A stretch of DNA of 64,000 bases from Desulforamulus hydrothermalis Lam5 = DSM 18033 (GTDB lineage: Bacteria; Bacillota; Desulfotomaculia; Desulfotomaculales; Desulfotomaculaceae): NCBI RefSeq assembly GCF_000315365.1, contig NZ_CAOS01000011.1, positions 62,266-126,265 on the forward strand, written 5' to 3'. Positions within the stretch are counted from its first letter, which is position 1; each line of letters starts with the position of its first letter. The translations under genes were made by a program, and so were the position numbers. This document shows, one piece after another, positions 55,172-63,421 of the stretch. Below the pieces are notes generated by a model that worked only from the letters and a program-made list of their open reading frames with translations, was not told the DNA's origin and did not search any database.

Positions 55172-55206
55172 GTAAAAGCGAGAGACACAGCCGGTCTCTC
55201 GCTTGC
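55172..55206. terminator. Bidirectional terminator between rsmI and abrB
   Basis: A perfect 11-bp stem AAGCGAGAGAC (55176-55186) / GTCTCTCGCTT (55194-55204). The minus direction has the T-rich tail (TTTTACTTT). Confidence 0.8.
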
Positions 55207-55219
55207 TACCTTTCTAACT

Positions 55220-55480
55220 CTAACCAACTTCTTTAGCGATGTTTTCTGCCATAGCGGCGGCGCATTCGCGGCAAACCATTTTGCCTCTGTAATGTTGTAC
55301 GTCCGAAGCGTTACCGCAGAAAACACAAGCCGGTTCATACTTGCGCAAAATAATTTTCTCATTGTCCACATAAATTTCCAGGGCGTCTTTCTCGTCTATG
55401 CCCAGTGTGCGGCGCAGCTCAATGGGAATCACTACCCGACCCAGCTCGTCCACCTTGCGAACAATACCTGTGGATTTCAT
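55220..55480 (-). CDS. abrB: AbrB-family transition-state regulator
   Basis: An 86-residue protein. Residues 1-50 are the AbrB swapped-hairpin DNA-binding domain (TGIVRKVDELGRVVIPIELR). The C-terminal part has a CVFC...CREC pattern, a possible zinc site, not seen in B. subtilis AbrB. GGGAGGG lies 7 nt before ATG 55480. Transcribed against the surrounding backbone, as in Bacillus, from a promoter with a Spo0A-box match (below). Confidence 0.93.
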   Translation of the reverse strand: MKSTGIVRKVDELGRVVIPIELRRTLGIDEKDALEIYVDNEKIILRKYEPACVFCGNASDVQHYRGKMVCRECAAAMAENIAKEVG

Positions 55481-55504
55481 TCCGCTTCCCTCCCCATATT
55501 AGGC

Positions 55505-55512
55505 TTCGACAA
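55505..55512 (-). promoter_or_regulatory. Spo0A-box match in the abrB leader
   Basis: The minus strand reads TTGTCGAA, an exact match to the Spo0A-box consensus, centred about 20 nt downstream of the predicted transcription start. Spo0A~P represses B. subtilis abrB from boxes just downstream of its start, so repression here is a good inference. Confidence 0.7.
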
Positions 55513-55535
55513 TATACCAAAATTTACTACAACTA

Positions 55536-55564
55536 ATCATACCAGTGATACCCGTTACAGTCAA
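55536..55564 (-). promoter_or_regulatory. abrB promoter
   Basis: On the minus strand TTGACT (55564-55559), 17 nt, TATGAT (55541-55536). Confidence 0.75.
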
Positions 55565-55621
55565 TATTTTACTTTTAATTTTTGTAATAAAATGGTATAA
55601 ATTACACTAAAACGGGAAAAC

Positions 55622-55650
55622 TTGACATGGCAGTTTTTGTTGGTTACAAT
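55622..55650 (+). promoter_or_regulatory. Promoter of the metS T-box leader
   Basis: TTGACA (55622-55627), 17 nt, TACAAT (55645-55650). Confidence 0.8.
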
Positions 55651-55659
55651 CGAAGTGAT

Positions 55660-55920
55660 TAAAGCGATGATGGGGATGAGTAAACCGGGGTCGCCTTACA
55701 GAGAGCGGGGAAAGGTGGAAGCCCGCAGGAAAAGCCGGTTGAACATGGCCCCGGAGTTGCCGGTTCGAAGGATGTCAGTAGGGCCGGCCGGTGAAGCACC
55801 GTTAACTGCTGTGCCGTGCTGTTTAAGCACGCTGAGACTGCCGCCGCAAGGCGGTAGTGAATCAGGGTGGTACCGCGGGTTATCTGGCCTCGCCCCTGCC
55901 AGGGGGCGGGGTTTATTTTT
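55660..55920 (+). promoter_or_regulatory. Methionine T-box riboswitch with terminator
   Basis: The T-box signature AGGGTGGTACCGCGG lies at 55864-55878, and the specifier context TTGAACATGGCC gives ATG (55745-55747), the Met codon. The terminator stem CTCGCCCC (55889-55896) / GGGGCGGG (55903-55910) is followed by TTTATTTTT. Uncharged tRNA-Met would allow read-through into the methionyl-tRNA synthetase gene. Confidence 0.93.
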
Positions 55921-55999
55921 GGCCAGGGGGAATTTTAAACTTAATTTGCCAGGCCCATTCATTTATTAATTAAATTAATTCAGGAAGGACGGATATACT

Positions 56000-57553
56000 T
56001 TGACAAAAGCCGGTTTTTATATTACCACACCCATTTATTACCCCAGCGACAACCTGCATATCGGACATGCTTATACTACGGTGGCGGCGGATGCCATAGC
56101 CCGCTACAAGCGGCTTACCGGCCATGAAGTCTGGTTCCTCACCGGTTCGGACGAACACGGACAAAAAATTGAACGGGCGGCCAAGGCCAAAAACCAAACC
56201 CCCAAGGAATATGTGGATCATATTGTTGAGGGATTTAAAAGGCTGTGGCAGCGCCTGGATGTCAGTTACAATGATTTTATCCGTACCACTGATGAACGGC
56301 ACCGCAAAGTAGTACAGCAGTTTTTCCGGCAGCTATATGACCAGGGCGACATTTACAAATCGGCATACGAAGGGTGGTACTGCACACCCTGTGAGACCTT
56401 TTTCACCGAATACCAGCTGGCGGAGGGCAAATGCCTTGATTGCGGGCGGGAGGTAGAAAAAGTGCGGGAGGAAAGCTATTTCTTCCGGATGTCTAAATAC
56501 GCCGACCGCTGGCTCAAGTTTATAGAAGAAAACCCGGACTTTATTCAGCCGGTTTCCCGCCGCAACGAGATGGTCAGCTTTGTTAAACAGGGTTTGGAAG
56601 ACCTGTGTGTATCCAGAACTACCTTTGATTGGGGCATACCGGTACCCTTTGACCATAAACACGTAGTGTATGTGTGGGTAGATGCTTTAACCAACTATAT
56701 TTCGGCCCTGGGCTATGGTACGCAGGATGACAGCCTTTACCGCAAATTCTGGCCGGCGGATATTCACCTGGTAGGAAAAGATATCGTACGTTTTCATACC
56801 GTTATTTGGCCCATTATGCTGATGGCTCTGGGTTTGCCCCTGCCTAAAAAGGTAATCGGCCATGGCTGGCTGCTGCTGGACAGCGGCAAGATGTCAAAAT
56901 CCAAAGGCAATGTGGTGGATCCCCATGTGCTGGTGGATAAATACGGGGTGGATGCGGTGCGCTATTTCCTGCTGCGGGAACTGCCCTTTGGCTCGGACGG
57001 CCTGTATTCCGAGGAGGCTCTGGTGAAGCGTATTAATATGGATTTGGCCAACGACTACGGCAACTTGCTGTCCCGTACGGCCACCATGGTGGAAAAATAC
57101 CTGCAGGGCGTTCTGCAGCCGCCTGCTGCTCCGGCAGGGCCGGATGCCGAACTGATTGAACTGGCCACCGCAACTCCCCGACTGGTGGCAGAATACATGG
57201 ATAAATTTGAGCTGGCCAACGCCCTGGCCGCCATCTGGCAAATGATCGGCCGGGCCAACAAGTATTTGGAAGAAACCGCCCCCTGGACACTGGCTAAAAA
57301 CGGTGAGACCGAACGGCTGCAGACGGTATTATACAACGTGGCGGAAGTTATTCGTTTTGCCACTGTTATGGCGTCACCCTTTATGCCCCACCTGCCCGCC
57401 CGCGTGTGGAACCAACTGGGCATAGCCGATCAACCGGCGCTGCACACCTTGGAAAGCCTGCGCTGGGGCAAACTGCCCGCCGGCACCGCGGTAAAACGAG
57501 GGGAGGTTTTGTTCCCCCGCATCGACCTAAAAACGCTGGAGCAGCAGGCCTGA
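56000..57553 (+). CDS. metG: Methionyl-tRNA synthetase
   Basis: A 517-residue class I synthetase (called metS in Bacillus). The HIGH-type motif is NLHIGHAYT near residue 16; KMSKS lies at about residue 298 (SGKMSKSKGNVVDP). A zinc-knuckle pair is CTPCETFF...CLDCGREV. It lacks the extra C-terminal tRNA-binding/dimerisation domain found in longer forms. TTG start 56000 with GGAAGGAC at the right distance. Expression is under the Met T-box. Confidence 0.95.
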   Translation: MTKAGFYITTPIYYPSDNLHIGHAYTTVAADAIARYKRLTGHEVWFLTGSDEHGQKIERAAKAKNQTPKEYVDHIVEGFKRLWQRLDVSYNDFIRTTDERHRKVVQQFFRQLYDQGDIYKSAYEGWYCTPCETFFTEYQLAEGKCLDCGREVEKVREESYFFRMSKYADRWLKFIEENPDFIQPVSRRNEMVSFVKQGLEDLCVSRTTFDWGIPVPFDHKHVVYVWVDALTNYISALGYGTQDDSLYRKFWPADIHLVGKDIVRFHTVIWPIMLMALGLPLPKKVIGHGWLLLDSGKMSKSKGNVVDPHVLVDKYGVDAVRYFLLRELPFGSDGLYSEEALVKRINMDLANDYGNLLSRTATMVEKYLQGVLQPPAAPAGPDAELIELATATPRLVAEYMDKFELANALAAIWQMIGRANKYLEETAPWTLAKNGETERLQTVLYNVAEVIRFATVMASPFMPHLPARVWNQLGIADQPALHTLESLRWGKLPAGTAVKRGEVLFPRIDLKTLEQQA

Positions 57554-57625
57554 TCAGGCGGGCCGGGACGAGGCTGCAAAATTACTTGATACGTGAGGGA
57601 AATGGGGAGAACAGGAGGGTTTATT

Positions 57626-58429
57626 ATGTTGATTGACTCCCATGCCCACCTGGATAACGAACGTTTTAACCAGGATCGCCCGGAGGTGATGACCCGCTGC
57701 AGCCGGGAGCTGACTGCGCTCATCAATGTGGGCTATGACCTGGCGTCGTCTCGCCGGTCTATTGCCCTGGCGGAAAAATATCCCTTTATTTATGCGGCTG
57801 TAGGCGTGCATCCCCATGATGCCAAGGACGCACCGGCGGATTACCGGCAGCAGTTAACGGAGCTGGCGGCTCATCCCAAGGTGGTGGCGGTGGGTGAAAT
57901 CGGTCTGGATTATTATTATGACTTATCCCCCCGGGAAGTTCAGCAAAAAATATTTCGTGAACAATTGCAGTTGGCCAAGGAACTGCAGCTGCCCTTTATT
58001 ATTCACGACCGGGACGCCCACGGCGATATTTTGCAAATCCTGCAGCAAGCCGCCCCGTACCCGGCCGGCGGGGTTATGCATTGTTTTTCGGGCAGCTGGG
58101 AGGTGGCCCAGGCCTGCCTGAAACTGGGTCTGTATATTTCCCTGGCCGGGCCGGTTACTTTTGCCAATGCCGGCAAGCTGCAGGAGATTGCCCGGCGGGT
58201 TCCCCTGGAGCGGCTGCTGGTGGAAACCGATTGCCCTTATCTAACCCCTGTACCGCACCGGGGCAAGCGTAACGAACCGGCCTATGTACGCCATGTGGTG
58301 GAGTACATTGCCCGGCTGCGGCAGATGCCGCCGGAGGAGCTGGCATGCATTACTGCCGGTAATACGGTTAATTTATTTAAATTACCCGTCAGCCAAGGCG
58401 GCCGGCCGGCGAATTTTCAAGGCCGGTAG
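57626..58429 (+). CDS. TatD family metal-dependent deoxyribonuclease
   Basis: A 267-residue TIM-barrel metal hydrolase. Metal ligands are visible in DSHAHLDNERF, GEIGLDYYYD, IIHDRDAH, MHCFSGS and ETDCPYLTP. The frame opens at 57593; AGGAGGG 6 nt before ATG 57626 gives MLIDSHAHLD, the usual start. It follows metG as in Bacillus (yabD). Confidence 0.95.
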   Translation: MLIDSHAHLDNERFNQDRPEVMTRCSRELTALINVGYDLASSRRSIALAEKYPFIYAAVGVHPHDAKDAPADYRQQLTELAAHPKVVAVGEIGLDYYYDLSPREVQQKIFREQLQLAKELQLPFIIHDRDAHGDILQILQQAAPYPAGGVMHCFSGSWEVAQACLKLGLYISLAGPVTFANAGKLQEIARRVPLERLLVETDCPYLTPVPHRGKRNEPAYVRHVVEYIARLRQMPPEELACITAGNTVNLFKLPVSQGGRPANFQGR

Positions 58430-58452
58430 AAACCTTGCAGGGGGGATTGGGT

Positions 58453-58980
58453 GTGTCGGAAAAGGGTTTGGTTTTGGTATTTACCGGGGACGGCAAGGGT
58501 AAAACCACCGCTGCCCTGGGGTTGGCCCTGCGGGCCTGGGGGCATAACCGGCAGGTTTTAATGCTGCAGTTTATTAAGGGGCGGATTTGTGGCGAGCACC
58601 TGGCGGCCCGGCGCCTGCAGCCGGGTTTGCAAATTAAGCCCCTGGGGCAGGGGTTTGTTAACTTAAAAGACCCGCTTGCAACAGCCCGGCAGCGCCAGGC
58701 AGCCACACAGGCGCTGCAGCAGGCCGCCGAGGCAATCCGGTCCGGCCGCTATCAACTGGTAATTCTGGACGAAATTCTGTATGCCCTTAAATACGGGCTG
58801 GTTGCTGCGGATGATGTGCTGGAACTGCTGGATAACAGGCCGGACAGCCTGCACTTGGTGCTTACAGGCCGGGATGCGCCGCCGGAGATTATCCAAAGGG
58901 CTCACCTGGTGACTGAGATGAAGGAAATTAAACACCCCTACCGGCAGGGCATACCGGCCCAGGAGGGGATAGAATATTAA
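58453..58980 (+). CDS. cobO: Cob(I)yrinic acid a,c-diamide adenosyltransferase (CobO/BtuR type)
   Basis: A 175-residue P-loop enzyme that attaches the 5'-deoxyadenosyl group to corrinoids. Walker A is FTGDGKGKTTAALGLALRAWG; LVILDEILYALKYG and TGRDAPPEII complete the signature. GTG 58453 has GGGGGG about 7 nt upstream. Not part of the Bacillus backbone order; it suggests cobalamin synthesis or salvage. Confidence 0.93.
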   Translation: MSEKGLVLVFTGDGKGKTTAALGLALRAWGHNRQVLMLQFIKGRICGEHLAARRLQPGLQIKPLGQGFVNLKDPLATARQRQAATQALQQAAEAIRSGRYQLVILDEILYALKYGLVAADDVLELLDNRPDSLHLVLTGRDAPPEIIQRAHLVTEMKEIKHPYRQGIPAQEGIEY

Positions 58981-59003
58981 GGGGAGGAACCTTTTTGGGT
59001 TTC

Positions 59004-59042
59004 TCGGTGCGTAGGCCGGAGCTAAAGGGGATCATAAACCAC
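59004..59042 (+). repeat. MITE-like repeat, copy C (core only)
   Basis: The 39-nt core differs from copy A at two positions (TAGG for TAGA, GCTA for GCCA). TTTTGTC follows, then the hairpin of the gene at 59110. The far end of the element seen in copies A and B is missing here. Confidence 0.6.
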
Positions 59043-59063
59043 CGCAGTTTTTGTCATAACTTT

Positions 59064-59096
59064 GAGAGGAGGAACTTTAAAAAGGTTCCTCCTCTC
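59064..59096 (-). terminator. Hairpin after the SPOCS-protein gene
   Basis: GAGAGGAGGAAC (59064-59075) and GTTCCTCCTCTC (59085-59096) form a 12-bp stem 13 nt after the stop of the minus-strand gene. The loop is T/A-rich; no T run follows. A partial further copy of the arm (GGGGAGGAACC) lies at 58981-58991. Confidence 0.6.
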
Positions 59097-59109
59097 GTAG
59101 TTTCTTCCG

Positions 59110-60138
59110 TTAACTGCCTCCTGCCTGGCCGAAGGACAGATCGTCAATCAGGACAGCGCAAGTATTCCAGGGCTGCGGCGTAAAGGTAAAGCTCACTGTG
59201 GCGGCGGCGGTACCTGCCGGTGCGGTGCCGTTAACCCTGAACTGCCGGTAGGTATCATTAAGCTGCTCGGATGTAATGGTTTGCTGGGCAGTACCGGTAG
59301 GGTTGCCGGCGGCATCCAGAAACTGGATTTGGGCGGTTAAAGTAAAGTGGCAGGGATCCCGGGGCACTTCTACAGAACGGGCCCAGAAGGTTAATTCATA
59401 GGCGGCCCCGGGCAGCACATCCGGTATCGTACGGGACATGGCGGCCGGCAGGGTAGGACAGCAGCCCGGCTGAGCAGCCTGGCCGGTGCGTCCGTAGGGG
59501 CTGGGGCAAACGTTGACGCATTGCCACAAGACCGGGCAGTTGCCGAGCCACTCCTCAAAGGCTTCGTCCTGAATGCCAAGGGTGGCGGCAGGTGCACAGC
59601 CGTTGGGGAAAACAGAGACATACAACTGGGTTTGTTCAACTATTTTTAAGGTGAAGGATACATCCACCACCTGCTGGATGCGGGAGGGTCGGGGTAAATC
59701 GAAGCTGACGTTAACATCCACGTTGCGGAAAGATATTTCTACGTTCTGTGGTTCCAGCACAATAAGGGGCGGCGACAGGGTGACGGATTTGGTAAAATCA
59801 ATATCCTCACTCAGATGACGGACATCATCATGTTTATCTACATAAAAAATTTGTTTATGAACGGTACCGTGAATGTTTATTTTGCGGATTTCCCGGGGTT
59901 GATTGCCGCATTGGGGATCACCAAAGTGCACCGTAGCCTTCGGGCTGTTGCACACCCCGTCTTTGGTGGGGGCAGTAAATACCGGGTCAGCTGCCAGATC
60001 CCGCACCACCACATCAATATGATCTACTTTTTTAACTGTTTCCGGAGGGCAGGTTACGTTATCAACCGATACCGACCCCACCGTTTCTCCCACTACCACC
60101 GGCAGTTTCACCAGCTGGCAGACAGTGCCGTTGGGCAT
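59110..60138 (-). CDS. SPOCS/DUF3794-domain spore protein with C-terminal jelly-roll region
   Basis: A 342-residue protein. The N-terminal 180 residues contain SPOCS-like (SipL/DUF3794) repeats (VDHIDVVVRDL; REIRKINIHGTVHKQIFYVDKHDDVRHLSEDIDF). Residues about 200-342 look like a beta-sandwich carbohydrate-binding type region (PGAAYELTFWARSV; TVSFTFTPQPWNTCAVLIDDLSF). Many Cys and no signal peptide suit a spore coat protein. GAGGAGGT 8 nt upstream supports ATG 60138 over 60159. Confidence 0.8.
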   Translation of the reverse strand: MPNGTVCQLVKLPVVVGETVGSVSVDNVTCPPETVKKVDHIDVVVRDLAADPVFTAPTKDGVCNSPKATVHFGDPQCGNQPREIRKINIHGTVHKQIFYVDKHDDVRHLSEDIDFTKSVTLSPPLIVLEPQNVEISFRNVDVNVSFDLPRPSRIQQVVDVSFTLKIVEQTQLYVSVFPNGCAPAATLGIQDEAFEEWLGNCPVLWQCVNVCPSPYGRTGQAAQPGCCPTLPAAMSRTIPDVLPGAAYELTFWARSVEVPRDPCHFTLTAQIQFLDAAGNPTGTAQQTITSEQLNDTYRQFRVNGTAPAGTAAATVSFTFTPQPWNTCAVLIDDLSFGQAGGS

Positions 60139-60342
60139 ATGCCAATACCTCCTCATCATTGTTTATCCTTGTGGTCAAGCTCGGCGGGCAAGCATGACCG
60201 GCTGCTATATTATATTCACTGACCGGCCAAACAAGGCGTGTCCCCTTAATAAACAGAGCCGCTTTTTGTGAAAAGAGGTATGGCTGCCGGCGGCCGGCAT
60301 ATACATGATGGTAAGAAGTTGAAAGCGGAGGGGGGAACTACC

Positions 60343-61179
60343 ATCGCCAGGAAATTTTGCGTAATTTGGCAGGACAAGGGATGTCGGCTTCTCCTGGGGT
60401 TATTGTTTGGTTTTGCGGCAATGCTTTTAATTTGCCTGACCTGGGGCAAACACCTGGTAATTGTAGTTGACGGGCGAGCCATGCCGCTGCTGCAGTTCCG
60501 GGGCACGGTGGCAGATGCTCTGGTCAGGGCAGGAGTAACCTTGGGAGAAGCCGATATAGCAGAACCCGGGCCGGCCTGCCGGGTGTTCAACCAGCAGGTT
60601 ATCAGAGTCTACCGGGTAACCGGCGAAGAACTGGTTGAACCGCAGCTGGTGCCTTTCCGGGTGGAGCGAAAAATTGACCGGTCACTGGCACCCGGCCGGC
60701 AAAAAGTTTTGCACTACGGCAGTTACGGGTTAGCGCATCATTATATCCGGGTTACTTACCGGGACGGCCGGGAGGTAAAACGGCAAACGGTGAGCAAAAG
60801 GGTGATCAGGCAGCCGCAACCCATGGTGGTGGCCTATGGGCCTAATTACACCGTTTCCCGGGGCAGTTTGCCCGGCGGGGCGGTGCGCGCCAAGTTTAAC
60901 CCGGAAAAAGGCAGCCGGGTGCTGACTGCCGTGTCCACCGCTTACACCCACACCGGTCACCGCACCGCCACCGGCATTTATCCCTACGAAGGGGTAGTTT
61001 CAGTGGATCCCCGGGTGATACCTCTGGGCACCAGGTTGTATGTCGAAAATTACGGTTATGCGGTGGCGGCGGATACAGGGGGCAGCATTAAAGGCAACCG
61101 TGTCGACGTATTTTTTAACACTTACCAACAGGCTATCAACTGGGGCAGGCGGACAGTTAAGATTCATATCCTGGATTGA
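60343..61179 (+). CDS. YabE-like DUF348-G5-3D domain cell-wall protein, copy 1
   Basis: About 278 residues. A signal-anchor segment (LLLGLLFGFAAMLLICLTW) is followed by a DUF348 ubiquitin-like domain, a G5 domain (VTYRDGREVKRQTVS), and a C-terminal 3D domain (STAYTHTGHRTATG; VDPRVIPLGTRLYVENYG; AADTGGSIKGNRVDVF), homologous to lytic MltA-type catalytic domains. The frame opens at 60268, but GGAGGGGGG lies 7 nt before ATC 60343, whereas GTG 60268 and ATG 60280 lack a properly spaced site; the start is unsettled. Corresponds in position to Bacillus yabE. Confidence 0.88.
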   Translation: MARKFCVIWQDKGCRLLLGLLFGFAAMLLICLTWGKHLVIVVDGRAMPLLQFRGTVADALVRAGVTLGEADIAEPGPACRVFNQQVIRVYRVTGEELVEPQLVPFRVERKIDRSLAPGRQKVLHYGSYGLAHHYIRVTYRDGREVKRQTVSKRVIRQPQPMVVAYGPNYTVSRGSLPGGAVRAKFNPEKGSRVLTAVSTAYTHTGHRTATGIYPYEGVVSVDPRVIPLGTRLYVENYGYAVAADTGGSIKGNRVDVFFNTYQQAINWGRRTVKIHILD

Positions 61180-61318
61180 CCGGCCGCCGGCACCGAAAAT
61201 TCTGCCGTATTCTGCCAGGCCTGCATGGAATTTGTATGAATTTTTGGGAAGGTTTACCATACAAAAGGGACGAATATGATTGGCATAAGCAATTTGTCCC
61301 CGAGAGGAGGTAAACCTA

Positions 61319-62251
61319 ATGAATTGGTGTCCGGTGGAATGGCCTACCCGCAGCCCCGGCCGCACGGCACCCAAAATACAGGCCGGACAGGCCGGCCGCC
61401 AAGCGGCCAGAGCAGGTCTTTTAGGAATCCTGGTGTTAATTTTATTGGCGGCAGCGGTGGTGGGTTATGCCCGGTGGTCGGGCCGACTTGCCTGGCCGGC
61501 TCCCTTACGGCAGGCCGGAAACTTTTTAAAAGAAACAGTAACCGGTGAAGTCCCGGTTACCTTAACTGTGGACGGCCACACCAAAGCGGTGCGAACCACG
61601 GCCCGCAGTGTGCAGGAAGTGCTGGCCCGGCAGGGTGTTGTACTGCAGCCGGATGATCTGGTGACGCCCGCCCAGACCGTATTGTTAAAAAAAGATATGG
61701 CCATTAAGGTGACCCGGGTGACAGTGAAAACCATCACCCAGGAAACGGCCGTGCCGTATATAACAGAACGGATTGCCAATCCTGAATTGCCCGGCGGGTT
61801 TACCCGGCTGGTAAAAAAGGGTCAGCCGGGCAGGCAGAGAGAAACCTGGCGTATTCGCTATGAAGACGGCCGGGAGGTATCCCGTACCTGTGTGGACAAA
61901 GAAATTATCCAGGAACCTGTCAACGGCCTGCTGCAATACGGTACCGGCAGCAACGTCAGCCGGGGCGGCCAGTGGTTGCGGGTCAGCCGATCGCTGGACA
62001 TGCTGGCTACCGGCTATACCTATACCGGCAACCACACTGCCACCGGCAGTATACCGGGGCCGGGCGTAGCAGCGGTAGATCCCAACGTTATCCCCCTGGG
62101 CAGCAGTTTATATGTGGAAGGGTATGGCAGGGCCACTGCTCTGGATACCGGGGGCGATATTAAAGGAAACCGTATTGATTTATTTTATGATACTAAAGAA
62201 GCGGCTCTCCGTTGGGGTGTCAGAAAAACCCGGGTATATGTACTGGAATAA
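61319..62251 (+). CDS. YabE-like DUF348-G5-3D domain cell-wall protein, copy 2
   Basis: A 310-residue paralogue of the preceding gene. A membrane anchor (LGILVLILLAAAVVGYARW) is followed by DUF348 (VPVTLTVDGHTKAVRTTA), G5 (IRYEDGREVSRTCV) and 3D (ATGYTYTGNHTATG; ALDTGGDIKGNRIDLF) domains. GAGAGGAGG precedes ATG 61319. A tandem duplication of the yabE locus that has since diverged. Confidence 0.92.
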   Translation: MNWCPVEWPTRSPGRTAPKIQAGQAGRQAARAGLLGILVLILLAAAVVGYARWSGRLAWPAPLRQAGNFLKETVTGEVPVTLTVDGHTKAVRTTARSVQEVLARQGVVLQPDDLVTPAQTVLLKKDMAIKVTRVTVKTITQETAVPYITERIANPELPGGFTRLVKKGQPGRQRETWRIRYEDGREVSRTCVDKEIIQEPVNGLLQYGTGSNVSRGGQWLRVSRSLDMLATGYTYTGNHTATGSIPGPGVAAVDPNVIPLGSSLYVEGYGRATALDTGGDIKGNRIDLFYDTKEAALRWGVRKTRVYVLE

Positions 62252-62304
62252 CAGGGGGAAAAGCCTCCTTTTTGTTTGTGTAATTTTATGGAAAGAAAAA
62301 CATG

Positions 62305-62332
62305 TTGCATTTTGGGAAAAATAATGTATGAT
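62305..62332 (+). promoter_or_regulatory. Probable promoter of the thi operon
   Basis: TTGCAT (62305-62310), 16 nt, TATGAT (62327-62332), just before the TPP riboswitch. Confidence 0.55.
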
Positions 62333-62349
62333 AGGAATAACTTCATAAC

Positions 62350-62440
62350 ACGCCACAGGGGAGCGAAAGCTGAGAAAGGTTAAGACCTGACCCTCAATAC
62401 CTGATCTGGGTAATACCAGCGAAGGGAGTGATGCAAGACA
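62350..62440 (+). promoter_or_regulatory. TPP riboswitch (THI element)
   Basis: ACAGGGGAGC, GCTGAGA, then ACCTGATCTGGGTAATACCAG and GAAGGGA are the conserved THI-box blocks in order. Thiamine diphosphate binding would favour the downstream terminator. Confidence 0.96.
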
Positions 62441-62447
62441 GAGTTGT

Positions 62448-62488
62448 AAAGGTGTGCTTTCCTATGGTTGTGAAAGCGCGCCTTTTTT
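62448..62488 (+). terminator. Riboswitch-controlled terminator
   Basis: AAAGGTGTGCTTTC (62448-62461) pairs with GAAAGCGCGCCTTT (62472-62485) with two G-T pairs, then a T run. Confidence 0.85.
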
Positions 62489-62573
62489 GTTTGTGCAGCC
62501 ACCCCGGCAGGCAGTTGTCAAAGCGCCCGGGGAGGTGGTGGCTGCTTAAAAATCATTTTCCAGGAGAGAAGCC

Positions 62574-63380
62574 ATGAAACATGTGTTAACTGTTGCCGGT
62601 TCTGATTCCTGCGGCGGCGCGGGGATCCAGGCCGACCTGAAAACCTTCAGTGCCCTGGGTACTTACGGCATGAGCGCCGTTACGGCAGTTACGGCCCAAA
62701 ATACCACCGGGGTTTTGATGGTGCAGGAAATGCCGGCAGATCTGGTGGCGGCCCAAATCAACTGTTTGTTTGACGATATAACGGTAGATGCGGTAAAAAT
62801 CGGCATGGTATCCAGCAGCGAAATCATTGCCACCGTGGCCGGCTGCTTAGCGGCTAAAGGGGCACGCCATATTGTAGCAGACCCGGTGATGGTATCAAAA
62901 AGCGGCCATCAATTGCTGCAGCCCGCCGCCTGTGCAACATTGATTGAGTTGCTGCTGCCCCTGGCGGATGTGGTTACCCCTAACATACCGGAGGCAGAGG
63001 TGCTTATTAACGGAAGCATTAACACCCTGGCCGATATGAAACAGGCGGCGCGGGAAATTTACCGGCTGGGGCCCAAGCATGTGGTGATTAAAGGGGGGCA
63101 CCTGGCAGGGGAGGCGGTGGATGTGCTGTATGACGGCCGGCAGGTGGAATTGTTTGCCGGGCCGCGCTTAGCCACCCGCCATACCCACGGTACAGGTTGT
63201 ACTTTTGCAGCCGCCATAGCGGCCTATTTGGCCCGTGGCTTTACGGTTAAGGAGGCGGTGAGGGCGGCCAAGGCATACGTTACCACAGCCATTGCCCACG
63301 GGCTGCCCCTGGGCCGGGGCCACGGACCGACGCACCATTTTTATGCCTTATATAAACAGGCCGGTGTTTTGCCCGAGTGA
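62574..63380 (+). CDS. thiD: Hydroxymethylpyrimidine/phosphomethylpyrimidine kinase
   Basis: A 268-residue ribokinase-fold enzyme phosphorylating HMP and HMP-P for thiamine synthesis. VLTVAGSDSCGGAGIQADLKTFSALGTYG is its N-terminus in two parts; catalytic Cys/Gly region is RHTHGTGCTFAAAIAAYLARG. CAGGAGAG precedes ATG 62574. First gene after the TPP riboswitch. Confidence 0.96.
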   Translation: MKHVLTVAGSDSCGGAGIQADLKTFSALGTYGMSAVTAVTAQNTTGVLMVQEMPADLVAAQINCLFDDITVDAVKIGMVSSSEIIATVAGCLAAKGARHIVADPVMVSKSGHQLLQPAACATLIELLLPLADVVTPNIPEAEVLINGSINTLADMKQAAREIYRLGPKHVVIKGGHLAGEAVDVLYDGRQVELFAGPRLATRHTHGTGCTFAAAIAAYLARGFTVKEAVRAAKAYVTTAIAHGLPLGRGHGPTHHFYALYKQAGVLPE

Positions 63381-63421
63381 CCCGGCCGGGCGGGTTAAAT
63401 AACTGTACGGGGGTGAAGCAA

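Noticed and set aside
55163-55600. Plus-strand open frame opposite abrB
   Set aside because: abrB on the other strand has a promoter, ribosome binding site and clear AbrB domain; the plus frame crosses the terminator.
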